Shown: positions 44,501 through 54,899 of the stretch, piece after piece | Layout: each line of letters begins with the position of its first letter | How positions within the stretch are numbered: the stretch's first letter is position 1 | DNA from: Zantedeschia hybrid cultivar | Taxonomy: Eukaryota > Streptophyta > Magnoliopsida > Alismatales > Araceae | Assembly (NCBI GenBank): GCA_030544215.1 | Contig: JARZZO010000004.1 | Location: forward strand, 15,612,501 to 15,676,500 | Length of the DNA stretch: 64,000 nt | Direction of reading: 5' to 3' | Position numbers and translations under genes: made by a program | The notes under the pieces: generated by a model | Told to the model about the DNA's origin: nothing | Databases searched by the model: none | What the model saw: the letters and a program-made list of their open reading frames with translations, nothing else

Positions 44501-45340
44501 CTTGGTAACCCTGATTCCGGCATCAAGCAAAAATCTTTCATTCTCACGGCAACGGAATACTTCACCAAGTGGGCAGAAGCTGAAGCGTACGTGGAAATCA
44601 AAGCATCAACCGTCTGCAAGTTCATCATGAAGAACATCATCACCCAATTTGGAATTCCAAGCACCATCGTCACCGACAACGGACCGCAGTTCGTGTCACA
44701 AGAATTAAAGGATCTCTGCAACAGGTATAGAATTGCATTGTATCATTCATCTCCTTATTATCCGCAAGGCAATGGCCAAGCAGAAGCAACTAATAAGACT
44801 TTGATAAAAATCATCAAAAAGAAGTGCGAATCTAACAAATTCACAGATTGGCCAGAAAAATTGGTTGAGGCTCTATGGGCCTATCGAACTTCAATCCGCA
44901 CGCCTACTGGGCAAACTCCTTATTCCTTAACATTTGGAATGGAGGCGGTAGTTCTATATGAGATCCTTATACCGTCATTAAGGGTACAATTGAATAAGGA
45001 ATTCTCCATTGATGAACATCGTTCAGCACTCCTTGCTCAATTGGAATTCTTAGATGAGAAAAGATGGCCAGCCGCTAATCATGCAAAAGTTTATCAAAAT
45101 AGACTAGCACATTTTTATCAAAAGAAAGTCATTGAACGTAAGTTTAAAGTCGGTGAAATAGTTGTCAAAAGAATTTTTGTAAAACCTGGTGGTCCGCGTT
45201 CTAAGCTCCAACCCAACTGGGAAGGACCTTATGTTGTATCGCACGCTTTTCCTGGTAATGCTTATCGTCTTGTTAATGCAGAAGGAGAAGAGCTAACTCA
45301 TCCCTGGAATGGTTTACATCTTAATAAATACTACCCTTAG
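41438..45340 (+). CDS. Element B pol: RT, RNase H, archaeal RNase H, integrase (intact)
   Basis: The open frame runs from the A run at 41438 to TAG at 45338-45340, about 1,300 codons. Reverse transcriptase lies about 42220-42800 with YVDD at 42631-42643. RNase H is about 43060-43440. The archaeal-type RNase H is about 43505-43905; it keeps the first Asp but reads HFDRA where A reads HFDGA. The integrase HHCC finger is about 44260-44405, the DDE core about 44480-44800 (TDNGPQF, NGQAEATNK), and the GPY/F tail about 45140-45330. It makes cDNA in the particle and inserts it in the genome. No ATG opens the frame usefully, so it is probably made as a gag-pol fusion through frame slippage at 41431-41439. 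It overlaps the end of the gag frame by about 100 bp. Confidence 0.93.
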   Translation, partial: NANLATNSSQILIEETSYLSDRTPLRGSFGQDSLLDLLCPSPWEDSPVFPLVSQDFHPASSSLGYNSEFSEVRQSSFRQVSQVRKSRKPKGRRIPDRYLQDLADRCSSCSLIPQFLENPIQMLEDCTDDESVNDGYGVYELVHEKDPIIEDEEDDEDAAEAYASGVKRFNEPSTAVEEPTKEINLGTEDEPKVVLVSKNLSTEDEKAMVQVLKDYKDTFAWSYEDMPGLDSSLVEHRLTLRDGVSPVKHKLRRFHPQMALKMKEEVDKLHKAKFIRVVLYPQWVANIVPVMKKDGKVRICIDFCDLNRACPKDDFPLPHIDVLIDNTAGYETLSFMDGFSGYNQIKLAEEDHEKTSFTTPWGTYCYVVMPFGLKNAGATYQRAMMAIFHDMMHIDLEVYVDDLLVKSKTKAEHAKVLARVLERSREYQLKMNPKKCVFGVSSGKLLGFIVSKRGIEIDPNKAKAIREMPPPKNLKELRGLIVRLQFIRRFVSQHSQRCKPFYELTKPGVKFDWDDKCQEAFDGLKNYLASPPVLRPPSPGKPLILYISVLDDAVGAVLAQEDEEGKERAAYYLSKLLNPAEQRYTAMEKTCAALVWVVQKLKHYFLAHEVHLIARMNLIKFLLEKSVLTDMLARWQSFLSQFDIIYIQQKAIKGYAIAEHLAHHPLPRFDPVRSEFPDEELMSVNQIRDDMWTLHFDRALNSHGKGIGIVLLSPEGVTIPQAFQLDFPVTNNIAEYEALLAGLEAAHFHSATKLRIVGDSQLIFRQVLTKYRTLDPKLKPYQELTSAYSKLFTKLIFVHVPRNQNILADALTSLASSLDFPISKQSESIIVHRRLSPAVKDPSFLRTKEKLLKKFRDGSIVEKREIMLMELLEEMDDEQKPWYFEIAKYCEDQSYPEEATTEEKRAIRRVAQRYTLVGGALYKRGFDGVLLRCLDEDKLWKVMEGAHSGVCGGHVNGQMLAKKILRQGFYWPTMEEDCVGYVRRCAKCQLHADKIHSPASSLHPVSSPWPFSMWAFDIIRPLGNPDSGIKQKSFILTATEYFTKWAEAEAYVEIKASTVCKFIMKNIITQFGIPSTIVTDNGPQFVSQELKDLCNRYRIALYHSSPYYPQGNGQAEATNKTLIKIIKKKCESNKFTDWPEKLVEALWAYRTSIRTPTGQTPYSLTFGMEAVVLYEILIPSLRVQLNKEFSIDEHRSALLAQLEFLDEKRWPAANHAKVYQNRLAHFYQKKVIERKFKVGEIVVKRIFVKPGGPRSKLQPNWEGPYVVSHAFPGNAYRLVNAEGEELTHPWNGLHLNKYYP

Positions 45341-46677
45341 GTTAAAGAGTCGATCGGCATGGTACAAAGACCAGTGGAATCAGAAAATTTATAAACTCAA
45401 ATTTCCTTATTAGTCTGAATATTTTAACTATAAACCCATTACTACACACACTGACACGTTTGATTCGTGAGTAACAAGAGATGCCAAGTCCTAAAGAATG
45501 TCAAAAGCTTGACTGAAAGTGTAAAGTGCAAATCATTCCTTGTTAAAGCAAAATTCTGTTTTACACTCGGCCCATGATGTCGGAACGAGGCTTAGAATAG
45601 ACTACCAAGAATACCCGCCATCTTAGTAGGAGGCCGTCATAAAAAAATGGGGGAGATCTGTTCCAAAGCAAAGAAAGAAAAGAATAGAAAAGCAAAAGGA
45701 AAAGGCAAAATTCAAATGTCAAATCAAAAGGCCATTACACTACAAATGTTACATCAAGGCCATAAAATGAAATGAAAGGGAACGCAAGGTCGATAAATAC
45801 CCCGGAAAGAAAATGACCGAACCCCAACGGATATTAGGGTGGAAAAGGAACATCTTTTTAGGTCTCCGGAACCTTTTCATGGGCTTTCTAAACTTATTCT
45901 TCCTTTCTTTCTAAAGAAGTGTACTCCAAACTTAAGGAATGGCTTAGATTGACTAAGGGTCAAATCATCAAATGGGATCACGAATGGAAACACAAGTTCA
46001 AACACAATGGGTTTAAGTTAAATTGTTGAAGAATGATTTGAAAATTAAGTTAATAAATGAATATGATCTTTTGATCTGAGTACCATGCTGGTCTTTTAGT
46101 CAAAAATAAAAAAAAATACATATGTTAAAAATCCAAAAAAAATACATATGCCAAAATCCCAAAAAAAAAAAAAACATATGCCAAAAATAAATAAAAAATG
46201 TATATTTAAAAAAAAATCCATATGTCAAATTCCAAAAAAATATATATTTCAAAACCCAAACAAAAATGAATATTTCAAAACATCAAAAATATTTCAATTA
46301 GCATTTGCTTGTTGCACTTAGTGTGTTTCATTCCTTTTATTTTCAGTGAGCATCTGTCTGCTTGCATGTTGCATTTTGCTTAAGTTTGCTTATGGTTCAA
46401 TTACCTTTGTTAATAAAGGCCATGCCCCTTGACCATTTATTCAAGGAAAAGATCGATTGACCATTTATTTGGTCAGGCAAGGGGCTAAGCCTAAATAGAT
46501 ACTTAACCTGTTTGTTGAGTGTTGTACAAGATACAAGACAAGCATAGGAATACAAGATTGGAGCTCAAAAGTTTCATGTATATCATTAAAAAGTGTTTTG
46601 TACATGATGCATGAAGAAAAAAGAAGATGCATGAGCCCTCAAGGCTGGCTCTCCCCTCCGCCCTCGTCGAGCTGGCT
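45341..46677 (+). other. Noncoding region after pol in element B
   Basis: It is colinear with A 16347-17540, including the A-rich tandem repeat at about 46100-46285. Similarity to A is lost near 46540, at the start of the antisense cassette. The last 140 bp before 46677 would be the 3' UTR of the antisense gene. Confidence 0.7.
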
Positions 46678-49473
46678 CTAGGCCTCGTCAGGCGCTTCCG
46701 GTGCTGGTTCTCGGCTGGGAGGTGGAGGTGGTCCCATCGCGCTCGGCCCTGCCTGGCTGGAAGACACGGCGGCACTGGCCGTGAAAGCACTGGTCAGACC
46801 ACGCTGTCGAGCTCGCTGATACCTCTCCTCCACCATCTTGCGCTCATGCTCTGCAACTGATAACCAACCCAGAAGACTCTCCAGTCGAAGGCGGTCGCGA
46901 TCTCGCTCCTCTGTCACGACCTCCAGGCGAATCTGGAGGCGCGCAAGATCTCCTGTCGAGAGTCAGGCTACCTGCTCTTCCATAGACCGGATCCGCGCAG
47001 CGTCAGCCTCGGCACGGGCCGCTGCAGCACGGGCATGCTCCAGCTCCGCTTCAGCCCTCTGAAGGGCTTCCTGAAGCTCAGCAACCTGAGAAGAAGTCAT
47101 TGTTAGTTCAAGGCAATGAAATAATCAAAGTCAAATTCAAAAGTTGAAGAACTTACCTGAGCAGCGCGATCCTCCTCCGCAAGGGAAGCTCGATGGATAG
47201 CGGAGGCGAGCTGGCTCTGGAGGTCAGCCAGAGCAGCCTCGTGAGCAGCAGACGAGGAAGAAGATGAAGCTCCGAAGGAAGGGGGAGCCGCCTGGGTGTA
47301 GACGGCTCGTTGCATCAAAAGAAAACTGTCAGTGTCAATCGCCAAAACAATTAATTAATTAAAACATACATTCATAAACATGCATACGTACCAGATCGAA
47401 TAACTCCTTCTGGTCTTGTTCGAGCTGGGCCTCCGCATCATGTAGGCGGGCCCGGAGGTCGATGATGACTGCATCACGTGCATCCTGCAAGTCACACATA
47501 CATACATTCATTCACCAAGCATAAATCAAGATAATAATAAAATGAAAGACGCATAAATGCATACTTACATCGAGTGGTCGAAGGAGCCGAAGTTGATCGG
47601 CGTAGTGGGCCCGGTACTGCTGGAGGTAGGCCTCGCTACTCTCCGTACGGGACTCCACCCGTATCCCGCGGTGGTACCAGTCCTCGTACTGCTCCGGGAA
47701 CTTGGCACGCCAGTCGGTGAGGGCTTGCTTGTCCCTCATGCTCCTTCCCACGCCCTCCGGGACCTCCTCGTCGATCCATTCTTGATGGAGGCCCATGGTC
47801 CTCATCACGAGCCGGAGGCGGAGGGGTTCGATTTCTTTGAGGCAATGCACCCACATTTGCCTCACGAACCTCCTCCTGCCAGCCGTCACCTATGGCTGAC
47901 CCTTCTCGCCCATACCAAGGTACGGGCGCCAGATCACCTGCATATAGGTTAGATGCATTCATAAATAACTTACATTTAAGGAATAAAAGATTGCATTTAA
48001 TAAAATTTAACAAGTTAAAAACTTACTAGGAGCTCCGGGTAATCCAGGAACTGACGGCGGAGGGCCGTCAGCTGGTGGTGCTGAGGAGCCGTGTCTACGA
48101 TCGGCTGCCAACGGCAGGCCAATGGGACCACGCCGGGTCGAGCAATCCGGGCTCTGCCGAGCGGGAAGTAATGATAGCTCCAAACCTGCATTCATGAACA
48201 TAGAAGTTAGTAAAGCATCATATCATATTGCATATCATGAACAAATAATTAAATAAATACCTGAAGGAACGGCGAGAAGCCGCTGACAGTGGTCTCACGG
48301 TCCGGCGTGACCGCAGACAAATCGGCAAAGAGGTGGGCCAGAAGGGCCGCACCCCAGGCGTACTCCCCTAGACTATCTAAGTCATCTAGTAAATAAAGGA
48401 ACCTACAGTGGATGTGGTCGCCCTTCGTACCGAAGAGCAACCGACCAAAGAAGAAAACTAAGAAGACCCTAAGCTGCCTATCTACCTCCTCCCCCTGACT
48501 CGGGTTGCTACAGTAGACGGAGGAAGATGACTCGGCTAGCCTATCCCTAAACTCCTCCCGGGTCTCGTCTGACTGACGCCGGGGCTCATCTAGACCTAGG
48601 GCAGCCTCTACCTCTACCCTAGGGACCATCCTAGACTCTCTGCCTAGGCTGGATACCTCTATCCCTAACAGTGCTTCCGCCAATCCCTGGTAGTTAGGGT
48701 AGGTCACCCCACTCACAGGTCGGCCCTCTACCCTGAGGCTAGTAATCCTGGCCACATCCTCTAGGCTGGGGACCATATGCTCCCACGGCATTAGGAAAGC
48801 ACGGCTTTCCGCATGCCACCTCTCCCGCAGCGCCTGCAGGAGGACCAAATCAAGCCAAAATGGCTCGATGTCTAATACCTCGCCGAACCCCATCCGGCGC
48901 AGGCGCGCCTTCTGAAAATCCGGGAGCCCTCTATAAGCCCCTATCACAAGGTCCCATGAGATCCTAGCCCTCATCACTCCCTGCAAATAAAAACATAAAA
49001 AAATAGGGTCAGTAATGAATAAAAACAGGAAAATCACTTCTGTTTTGAAAGGCGTCAGCACACACAGACGTTTTTCAAAACACGTCCACATGCCCTGACG
49101 CAATTCAAAATTATTTTCTGCCTAATTAAAATTCGGAATTAATCTTGAAAGACGTCAGCCCAGTGTGACGCCTTTTGAATGGCGTCACCTGGTTTGGACG
49201 CCTTTCAAGACCCGATTCCGGGTTCTTGAAAAACCCCGTTTTTCTCCTCTTTTTCTCATCCCATTCAAACCACAGGGAGCTTACCGTGTGGAGGTCGCCC
49301 TCCTCTTCTTCTTCCATTGCTATGGGCACCGGCGGAGCTTCTTCCTCCTCCAAGAAAGCCGCCGCTTCTGCTAACGCCACCGGAACCTCCTCGGGAGCTT
49401 CCTCTTCTTGCCTTCGTCGCCTCTTGGCCAAGGTCTTCAACTTCCTGGATCCTTCACCGCGCTCCATGGTCAA
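46678..49473 (-). pseudogene. Antisense plant mobile domain (PMD)/coiled-coil gene, seven exons, two stops
   Basis: Exons on the - strand: 49473-49285, 48980-48261, 48185-48027, 47937-47569, 47484-47392, 47291-47157, 47085-46678. All six introns have GT...AG ends and all lie in phase 0, giving about 690 codons. Exon 1 is basic then acidic. Exons 2-4 carry a plant mobile domain (PF10536-like): PSLEDVARITSLRVEGRPVS, WSYHYFPLGRARIARPG and VIWRPYLG. Exons 5-7 encode a long coiled coil (DLQSQLASAI, ELQEALQRAEAELE) and a Ser/Pro-rich tail. Two in-frame stops, TAG at 47890-47892 and TGA at 46963-46965, break this copy. PMD proteins occur both as host genes tied to silencing and development (MAIN/MAIL1) and inside transposons. 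Its role here is unknown. Some exon borders, chiefly exon 6, are inferred from phase. Confidence 0.8.
49044..49208. repeat. Four inverted-repeat modules inside intron 1 of the antisense PMD gene
   Basis: They form two back-to-back pairs: 49046-49077 with 49076-49108, and 49144-49176 with 49175-49208. Each has a CGTC/GACG core with TTGAAA/TTTCAA-type arms; neighbouring modules share an arm. All four loops differ. Confidence 0.8.
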
Positions 49474-49599
49474 GAAAGGAGGAGTTTTGAGTGAAGGAAG
49501 GCAAGATCGCCGGAGCGTTCGCCGGATTGCCAGAAGAAAGAGAGATTTTTGTGAAAAGTGAGGAAGAAAGGGGGCCTTCGTGGGTCTGTAAACGAAAGG

Positions 49600-49949
49600 T
49601 TAAAAGGCGTCGACTCAGGAAGACGCGTTTTATGGCGCATAAGTTGAGGCGGCAAAAGGACAGCTGTTTGAAAATGGTGAAAGACGTCCACATGTCAGGA
49701 CGCTTTTCAGGTTTCCCGCCAATTCTGGTCAAAGCCGTACAGAGGAAGATGATGAAAGGCGTCTTAGTCTACATACGCGTTTCAGGGAATTAATCACGGA
49801 ATTAATGGCAGAAAGTAGGAGAGAGAATTGAAAGGCGTCAGGTTGTGAAGACGCAATTTAAGCTTTAAATCGGGTTTTTGAGGATTAAATTGAATTTATG
49901 GAAAACGAATTATGGTTGAAATGCGTCTTTCTGAGTGGACGCGTTTTGC
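49600..49949. repeat. Five inverted-repeat modules upstream of the antisense PMD gene
   Basis: Modules at about 49600-49633, 49678-49710, 49752-49785, 49828-49860 and 49916-49949, spaced 74-88 bp. The first lies about 130 bp upstream (on the - strand) of the ATG at 49473. The arrangement recalls the LTR promoter array. No clear TATA box was found between them and the ATG. Confidence 0.8.
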
Positions 49950-50123
49950 ATTTAACAGAACCCGAATTGTCAGATTTTCAGGAAAAATCAAGTCTTTACT
50001 TAAGAAAAAATCATGTGCACATCACAGAAAGTTAAGGAAAGATTTCAAAGCACGAAAAATAATTCTTTATTTAATAAAATTATTTATTACATCAAAAGAA
50101 AATCAAAAAGAGAAAGAGTACAT

Positions 50124-51524
50124 TTAAGGGAGAATTTCATGAAGACCTTTAAGGTAAGAAAATTTTAATCCTCTATCTCTATCTTTAGAGGATTTTACAC
50201 GGTAACTGAAGCCAAGGTTCCACAAAGTAGTAATTATTTGTATGGCTTCATAATCTTCGTCGGATTCTAAGTCACGCTTCTTGATTGGGGGTGTGAAAGA
50301 GAATTCAGGGAATTCACGACGGCCCAAGCTAAGTTGAGTAAGGCACCGATGGGGATTGTATATCACGAACTCGGTGGCTCAAATCAACTTAAGATCTGCT
50401 CCTGCTGCACGGTGCACCCAAACAGGTTTTCCAACAAGAGCAAGTGGAGACGAGTCGAATATGTCGGAAGTCATAAGCTTCAAATACTCTCTCCAGTCGG
50501 CCCGGGTCTTGAGCTTTGGAACCTTGTTGACCATATGCTCATTGAACTTTACAATATTAGCAATGCAATGAATTGGACTATTCAAGTAGATCTGAGATGG
50601 ATTCAGAGGCCTTTTCTTGCTGTACTCAAACTTGAAGTGAAGTTCAACCCACAAGGCAAAGAGTAACATGCACCCATAAGGGGGACGACCCACAGAGGCC
50701 GCAGAAAGTCCACTATAAAGATATGCCAAGAGTGCAGTGCTAATGGATTTACCTTCGAAGATCGCGCAGACAGCACTCACTTGATCATCTTCTAAGATAT
50801 TATCCTGCGCAGGGAAGAACAAGGCACCGGCAAGGCATGTGACTAAAGCTTTCGTTACATCCTCCGCTTCATCCTCCCTTAGATCATCAATTTCATATAG
50901 AGTCCACTCGGCTAGCTTTGCAAGATTGATCCCCTTTTTGGTGAGGCATCCTTTAGCTTCTGAAGGATCCTTCATAATTGATGTCAACAATTGTTGACTA
51001 GTGATTCTTTCTCTTGTCAAAGTTATCTTATCTTTGTTGTCTTTGGTCTTTGGGAGACCTAATAGAAGTTCCGCCTCTTCTAGAAGGATCGTGCACTCGA
51101 AGTCTTGGAAGAAGAACGTATGAGTTTGGGGATGCCACCACTCGATCAAGGCACCCATAGCCGCCCAATCTACGTTCGCGCTCTTGTAATGTTTGGCAAG
51201 CACTACAAGTCCTTGAATATTCCACTTAGATATGAAAACTTGCATGGAAAGTTTAACACTTTTTGCAAGTTTACGAATTCAAGGTAGAGATGTGAATTTT
51301 CTCGGGCCAGGAAACATGGGATAATTCTGAAAACAAAGGAAAAACATGAAGAACATGATGAAAAACATGAAGAACAAAGGAAGAACATGAAGAACAAGAT
51401 GAAGAAGAATTGAAGGGAAGTTGATTGAACTAACTTGAAGATTAGGATTCCTTCCATTGAGGTGATTCTCTATGTCGGAAAACTTCTCTAGAGACATCTT
51501 CATCTTCTTGTTTGAAGAATCCAT
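50124..51524 (-). pseudogene. Antisense DUF7745-like (PMD-related) gene, one in-frame stop
   Basis: The main frame on the - strand runs from about 51245 to 50124, with a single TGA at 50379-50381 (probably from CGA). It contains ALIEWWHPQTHTFFFQDFE, then TILLEEAELLLGLP, LAGALFFP and GRPPYGCMLLFALWVE. This order resembles DUF7745/PMD-type plant proteins, in which a W/F-rich block is followed by a TLEE...LLGLP motif. The start is probably ATG 51524 (MDSSNKKMKMSLEKFSD) in a first exon ending near 51435 (caa|gttagt), with an acceptor near 51327. The frame from exon 2 into the main block is disturbed by a stop or frameshift around 51245-51290. A TATA box lies 133 bp upstream of the ATG. Function unknown. 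Confidence 0.65.
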
Positions 51525-51656
51525 CCTCTTTTTCGGAGTTCCTCCTTCTTGAAGCTTGAAAACTTGGAAACCTTGAAGAAACCTTGAAACTTTGGAAGAA
51601 AATTCAACCTAGGATCTTTGGATTATGGTAAGATTGCTTGGGAATAACCTAAGGGT

Positions 51657-51665
51657 GTTTATATA
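51657..51665 (-). promoter_or_regulatory. TATA box of the antisense DUF7745-like gene
   Basis: On the - strand TATATAAAC lies 133 bp upstream of ATG 51524. The nearest inverted-repeat module ends about 105 bp farther upstream, almost the same spacing as between the last module and the TATA box in the LTRs (about 97-100 bp). Confidence 0.6.
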
Positions 51666-51769
51666 GGAGGAATTGCGATTCTAGGTAGACCTTTTTCGGA
51701 TTGGAAAAGGGATGTGCATTGGTAGAGTTGGAATTCGAGTAGAGAACAGGCAGAAACCTGCTTCTGTGA

Positions 51770-51839
51770 GTAAAAGGAGTCGAGGAGAACCGCCGCATTT
51801 CAAGTATGAATGGCGTCTTAGCGACACGACGCGTTTTAT
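51770..51839. repeat. Two inverted-repeat modules upstream of the antisense DUF7745-like gene
   Basis: taaaaggagtc...cgccgcatttca (51770-51802, arms partly decayed) and gaatggcgtc...gacgcgttttat (51806-51839). The second pair resembles the modules kept in A at 17580-17652. Confidence 0.7.
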
Positions 51840-52861
51840 CCTCTTTGTTATTTATCCGAATTCTGTGATTTTTGGTGCTTAAATATTTGTTTGGAATTAT
51901 TAATGATTTTGTTTGCAGGGAATTCAAACAAAGCTGAAAAATATCAAGAATATCCCACTGTGAGAGTCAAGAAGTCTTGACCGTGGCTAAAAAGACGGTT
52001 ATTTCTACCCTTGTACTATTCCATGTAATTCATTTGTATTTCTATATGTTAAATATTTATTAGATTATATCAAGGACTTTGTGGTTTTGATGAAACTGGA
52101 ATTTGAGTTCCCCTATAACAAAAACAGTGATAATTCCAGAGAATTCTTAATCGCACGGATAGGCCGTTGGATTGTTAATTAGTGAGGATGATGGTTCCAC
52201 TTTTGTGAAACGGTGCGTGGATAAACGAGCTTCGGCTTAGCACTGAATTACAAGAACTGGTATCTTGACTCATTAATGACAATTTAACAATATTATCCTT
52301 GATTAATTTATATTTTATTTGACTTTATATTTTTCTTTTAGCCCAGCATGCATCACGTAGGACTTTGAAATCATTGTGATAAAGATTAATTACTGATTAA
52401 GTTTCAGACCATTAAATCAAACAATTTTAAACATGATATAAAATATTCCATTTCGAATTGAGTATCTTGATTATCTTTGAGGTTCGCTTGAAGATATCCT
52501 TGGAGTTCTATCCTTTCTTGGATTCTTTATCCAATATTTCTTGTTTTCTTTTAAGATCCATCATGGCTGCAGTACGTCCACATTGGCTGGCAAACGCTCC
52601 CCATGATGAAACCTACAGTGTCTACGACCTGAGGTACTTCCCACTCCGAGGAGGTTGATCGACTTTATTTTATTTCCTTGTCTACCTCATCAAGACAGGA
52701 TTGATTCCATTGATTTCTTTGAACTATCTTCATTGATGATTTTGAGAAAAATTCCAATTATGTGATGTTAAGAGCGTGTCTCATCACACCTTGGCATCAC
52801 CTTTTCAGTACATTCCATTTCATTTCACTCCCTTGCAAAGGCGATGTCAAGGTGAGGCAGC
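51840..52861 (+). other. Conserved 3' tail of element B before the LTR
   Basis: It is colinear with A 17655-18602, starting with aatatcaagaat(a)tcccactgtgag and ccgtggctaaaaagacggtt. It contains the 31-codon frame at 52563-52658 and ends caaggtgaggcagc, a weak polypurine-like stretch against the LTR. No other gene is seen. Confidence 0.7.
52563..52658 (+). CDS. Conserved 31-residue open frame before the 3' LTR (B)
   Basis: It reads MAAVRPHWLANAPHDE to YFPLRGG and TGA, and matches A 18304-18399 with four residue changes. Same caution as for the A copy: conservation of the flanks means coding is not shown. Confidence 0.3.
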   Translation: MAAVRPHWLANAPHDETYSVYDLRYFPLRGG

Positions 52862-53576
52862 TGTAGACACGCTAATTTTGACGTCATTTTGAGTAAATTT
52901 CGTATCATATAATAATGCCTCAGAATGGTCTGATATTTAATCATTGATTAATTTTATTAATCTTTTTGAGAGTTGGGTTTAACAGACATGTTTAAGTTAA
53001 TCAATTAAATTGATTTTAGCTCAAAATTCAGTTAAAATATGAAGAAATCTAAAAAACGTCGACCTATGTGGACGCTATTTAGAGTTTACTCCTGTTTTAA
53101 CGTTTAAATTTAAATTTTAATCAGTTGATTAATTAGCTAAAAGGCGTCTGTAAGACACGACGCGTTTTAGGTTTCCTAGGCTATTTCTACTTCTCTTCCG
53201 GATGTTTATCCTTATCTTAATTAGTGTAAAAGACGTATATCCATGTAGACGCGTTTTATCTAATAAAGATAAAGATAAGTTTCCCGGATGTTTATCCTTA
53301 TCTTAATTTAATCTGAAAGGCGTTAGCCACGGTGGACGCGTTTTAGATAATTACAGATAAAGATGAATTAATCAGTATTTATCTGTTGGTTAAGATGGAT
53401 AAATCCGAGGTTTTTCCATGTTAATCACGGACGCAGAAGAAGCCTATAAATACATTGCATCTTGAAGAGTTAAAAAAAATGTTAAGCATAATCTTGAGTT
53501 GATTATCATTGAGCGATAGTGAGTTGAAGATCGAAGCAACAACGTCGGAACGCCGAAGCACTGCCATTTCCAGAAG
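52862..53576 (+). repeat. Partial direct 3' LTR of element B
   Basis: It starts TGTAGACACGC after the polypurine-like stretch and covers U3 with its four modules, the TATA box (near 53442) and about 110 bp of transcribed leader. It stops inside ccagaag(t), where the full LTR continues cggcgtcc. Confidence 0.9.
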
Positions 53577-54899
53577 TGAGTGCTTAAAATGCTAGTGTGA
53601 TTATCATGAAAAATTCTATGTTGTTTAGAGTGCAAAATAATCCTATTAAAAATAGAAAACTAAGTGCAGTGATCGCCAGAAACTTTTAACTAAAAAGTTC
53701 CAAAAGAGGGTTTTGATCGCCTACCTGTTTGAATGCGGAAGATTCTGAGCTCTTGGTTCCCCTTCCTCAGCCGGCTGTAGAAAGAGAGCCCTTTCTTGTT
53801 CTTTGTTCTTGCTATTGAGTTTTGAAGTTGAGGATCGTCCAGAAATCCTTTTGACTTGTGCTTCCTTGATTCTCCTTTTGATTCTTTTTGCTCCGTGCAG
53901 CAGAATAGAAAGAAAAGAAATGAAGAAATTATGATGAGAACTTTAAGCAAGAATAGTATCCATTCTAATCATGATGTTAAGCATGTAATTGAACAGCAAA
54001 CTTACTTGTTTAATGGCTTTTTAAACCCCTTAATCAAATAGGTTTTGAAAGAAATGAATGTGTTGTGTGTGTTTGCATGGAGTGAATGATGAATGTAGAA
54101 TTAAATGAAATGAATGCAGAAATAAAAGACTTATGCCCAATGGTTGAATTCTTGAATGGATGAAGAATCTTGAAAGGACGCCGACTTCTGGAAATGGCAG
54201 CGCTTCGGTGTTCCGACGTTGTTGCTTCGATCTTCAACTCGCTATCGCTCAATGATAATCAACTCAAGATTATGCTTAACATTTTTTTTAACTCTTCAAG
54301 ATGCAATGTATTTATAGGCTTCTTCTGCGTCCGTGATTAACATGGAAAAACCTCGGATTTATCCATCTTAACCAACAGATAAATACTGATTAATTCATCT
54401 TTATCTGTAATTATCTAAAACGCGTCCACCGTGGCTGACGCCTTTCAGATTAAATTAAGATAAAGATAAACATCCGGAAAACTTATCTTTATCTTTATCA
54501 GATAAAACGCGTTTACATGGATAGACGTCTTTTACACTAATTAAGATAAGGATAAACATCCGGAAGAGAAGTAGAAATAGCCTAGGAAACCTAAAACGCG
54601 TCGTGTCTTACAGACGCCTTTTAGCTAATTAATCAACTAATTAAAATTCAAATTTAAACGTTAAAACATGAGTAAACTCTAAATAGCGTCCACATAGGTC
54701 GACGTTTTTTAGATTTCTTCATATTTTAACTAAATTTTGAACTAAAATCAATTTAATTGATTAACTTAAACATGTCTATTAAACCCGACACTCAAAAAGA
54801 TCAATAAAATTAATCAATGATTAAATATCAAACCATTCTGAGGTATTATTATATGATATGAAATTTACTCAAAATGACGTCAAAATTAGCGTGTCTACA
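53577..54899 (-). repeat. Full-length inverted LTR forming the outer 3' end of element B
   Basis: Read on the - strand it starts TGTAGACACGCTAATTTTG at 54899 and runs to the LTR 3' end (AAGCACTCA) at 53577, lacking only the last one or two bases. It is nearly identical to 34578-35902. With 52862-53576 it makes a palindrome with about 715-bp arms and a loop of about 610 bp. The junction with the direct copy shares only GT (53576-53577). TAGGG follows at 54900. Confidence 0.92.

Larger units (their letters stand above)
34578..54899 (+). mobile_element. Element B: 20.3-kb Tat/Ogre-type element with antisense cassette and inverted 3' terminus
   Basis: It is the same family as A. Order: 5' LTR (34578-35902), leader, gag-protease (36930-41543), pol (41438-45340), noncoding region, antisense plant mobile domain gene (46678-49473, -), antisense DUF7745-like gene (50124-51524, -), conserved 3' tail, 715 bp of direct 3' LTR (52862-53576), and a full inverted LTR (53577-54899). 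The outer ends are TGTAGACAC and GTGTCTACA, both U3 termini. The TAGGG duplication directly flanks them. Pol is intact; gag is not. Confidence 0.9.

Noticed and set aside
53577..54899. Inverted LTR as an independent solo LTR inserted next to B
   Set aside because: There is no target duplication around 53577-54899 alone, while TAGGG pairs its outer end with the 5' end of B; the inner join cuts the direct LTR in mid-sequence with no repeat.
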